A stretch of 50,264 nucleotides of DNA from Bifidobacterium pongonis (GTDB lineage: Bacteria; Actinomycetota; Actinomycetes; Actinomycetales; Bifidobacteriaceae): contig NZ_JAHBBE010000021.1 of the NCBI RefSeq assembly GCF_019331805.1, positions 1 to 50,264 of the forward strand. Direction: 5' to 3'. Under the pieces are notes generated by a model. The model made no database searches. It was not told where the DNA came from and saw only the letters and a list, made by a program, of their open reading frames with translations. How positions within the stretch are numbered: the stretch's first letter is position 1; each line of letters opens with the position of its first letter. Both the position numbers and the translations under genes were made by a program. Below are positions 49,759 through 50,264 of the stretch, piece after piece.

Positions 49759-49818
49759 ATTCCGCAAGACCTCCCTTAAATTATTGCGTACTAGGCTCAT
49801 ATGGTCATAGTCAAAGCT

Positions 49819-49824
49819 TATTCT
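49819..49824 (+). promoter_or_regulatory. Putative -10 of the lipoprotein gene
   Basis: TATTCT ends eight bases before the ATG at 49833 and no ribosome binding site is visible, again consistent with a leaderless mRNA. The 74-bp gap is shared with the divergent nusA promoter. Confidence 0.35.
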
Positions 49825-49832
49825 ACTGTTTT

Positions 49833-50264
49833 ATGCAGACACTTCGAGATGCCCTCCCCTTGGGCGCACGGTCGCTGGCGATAGCGGCCGCATGCGCCAT
49901 GCTCATGCCGCTCGCGGGATGTTCGGCACCGAATCTCGAAGCGCAGGTCAACGAGGCCGCCAAACCCGACACCTGTGAAAGCTCGTATGAATCCGCAGTA
50001 GGTGAATCGGGTACCATGGCCGCCGGCCATCCGCTGATGATGCGCTATCTCAGCGCGACCGCCGCCGCGTCGTCCTGGGCCGAGGTCGCCTCTTCCTGCC
50101 CGGCCCGCGCCGTCGAAGGCGCCGTGCACTCCGCGCAATCCTCATACACCGCCCAGGTGCTTGCCGCACGTTTGGGCATCACCGTATCCTCCGCACCCAC
50201 CATGGACTACGGTTCGCTGGTGCGGTTGAGCATGGACGCCGATGCATTGTCGAAGATCGTGTTG
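49833..50264 (+). CDS. Lipoprotein, 3' end beyond the window
   Basis: The frame opened by the ATG at 49833 runs without a stop to the window edge (144 codons). The first 30 residues are a signal peptide with a lipobox, ending MLMPLAGCSAP, so the protein would be lipidated at Cys30 and exposed on the cell surface. The visible mature part has two more cysteines (DTCESSY and SSCPARAV) that may form a disulfide. No family is recognised. Divergent from nusA; base composition matches coding DNA of the window. Confidence 0.7.
   Translation, partial: MQTLRDALPLGARSLAIAAACAMLMPLAGCSAPNLEAQVNEAAKPDTCESSYESAVGESGTMAAGHPLMMRYLSATAAASSWAEVASSCPARAVEGAVHSAQSSYTAQVLAARLGITVSSAPTMDYGSLVRLSMDADALSKIVL

Overview
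This window reads as part of a Bifidobacterium chromosome. The evidence is high GC, the order nusA-infB-rbfA-truB-ribF next to radA, rpiA, an RNase HI gene and pgm, a bS22-type mini ribosomal protein, an actinobacterial PspC/two-component locus, and a PTS permease paired with a BglG-type antiterminator. I cannot name the species from the sequence alone.

Layout. 1-892 is the 3' part of an IS256-family insertion sequence. 950-7394 holds an MFS efflux protein, a TPR/nucleotidyltransferase-like (DUF4037) protein with a DUF4125 partner, a membrane-anchored alpha/beta hydrolase and a small membrane protein. 7391-11759 is a PspC envelope-stress locus: a PspC membrane protein diverges from a PspC-containing histidine kinase and a LuxR-type regulator, with phased CCCTGAA repeats between them. 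11811-17036 holds a GntR regulator, a class III aminotransferase-fold enzyme, an ethanolamine-type APC permease and an APH-fold kinase; together these suggest catabolism of a phosphorylated amino alcohol. 17386-21707 is a second accessory set: ADP-ribosylglycohydrolase-fold protein, PfkB kinase, NCS1 permease and isochorismatase-fold hydrolase, probably salvage of an N-riboside. tRNA-Ser and serS follow, then a diacylglycerol-kinase-like lipid kinase, then a PTS IIBCA permease with its antiterminator and a visible RAT/terminator pair in the leader. From pgm rightwards the genes are mostly housekeeping: pgm, RNase HI, rpiA, bS22, radA, ribF, truB, rbfA, infB, nusA, ending with the start of a lipoprotein gene.

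The outstanding object is at 34176-42539. It is an 8364-bp transposon with near-perfect 22-bp terminal inverted repeats and an exact 8-bp target duplication (CTTTTTCT). It sits in the T-tract of the terminator between the convergent genes radA and ribF. It contains exactly four genes on one strand: hsdM, hsdS, hsdR and an ISL3-family transposase. All four overlap (4 nt, 1 nt, 14 nt), so the transposase is the last gene of a complete type I restriction-modification operon. The operon's apparent promoter is assembled from two of the element's own subterminal repeats, so transposase binding could repress both restriction-modification and its own synthesis. This looks like a self-mobile restriction-modification system rather than an ordinary insertion sequence.

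Other regulatory signals visible in the sequence include a repeated pattern of a -10-like hexamer placed 6-8 nt before the start codon with no ribosome binding site (probable leaderless mRNAs), several palindromes in promoter regions, and clear intrinsic terminators after pgm, rpiA, bS22, radA and serS.
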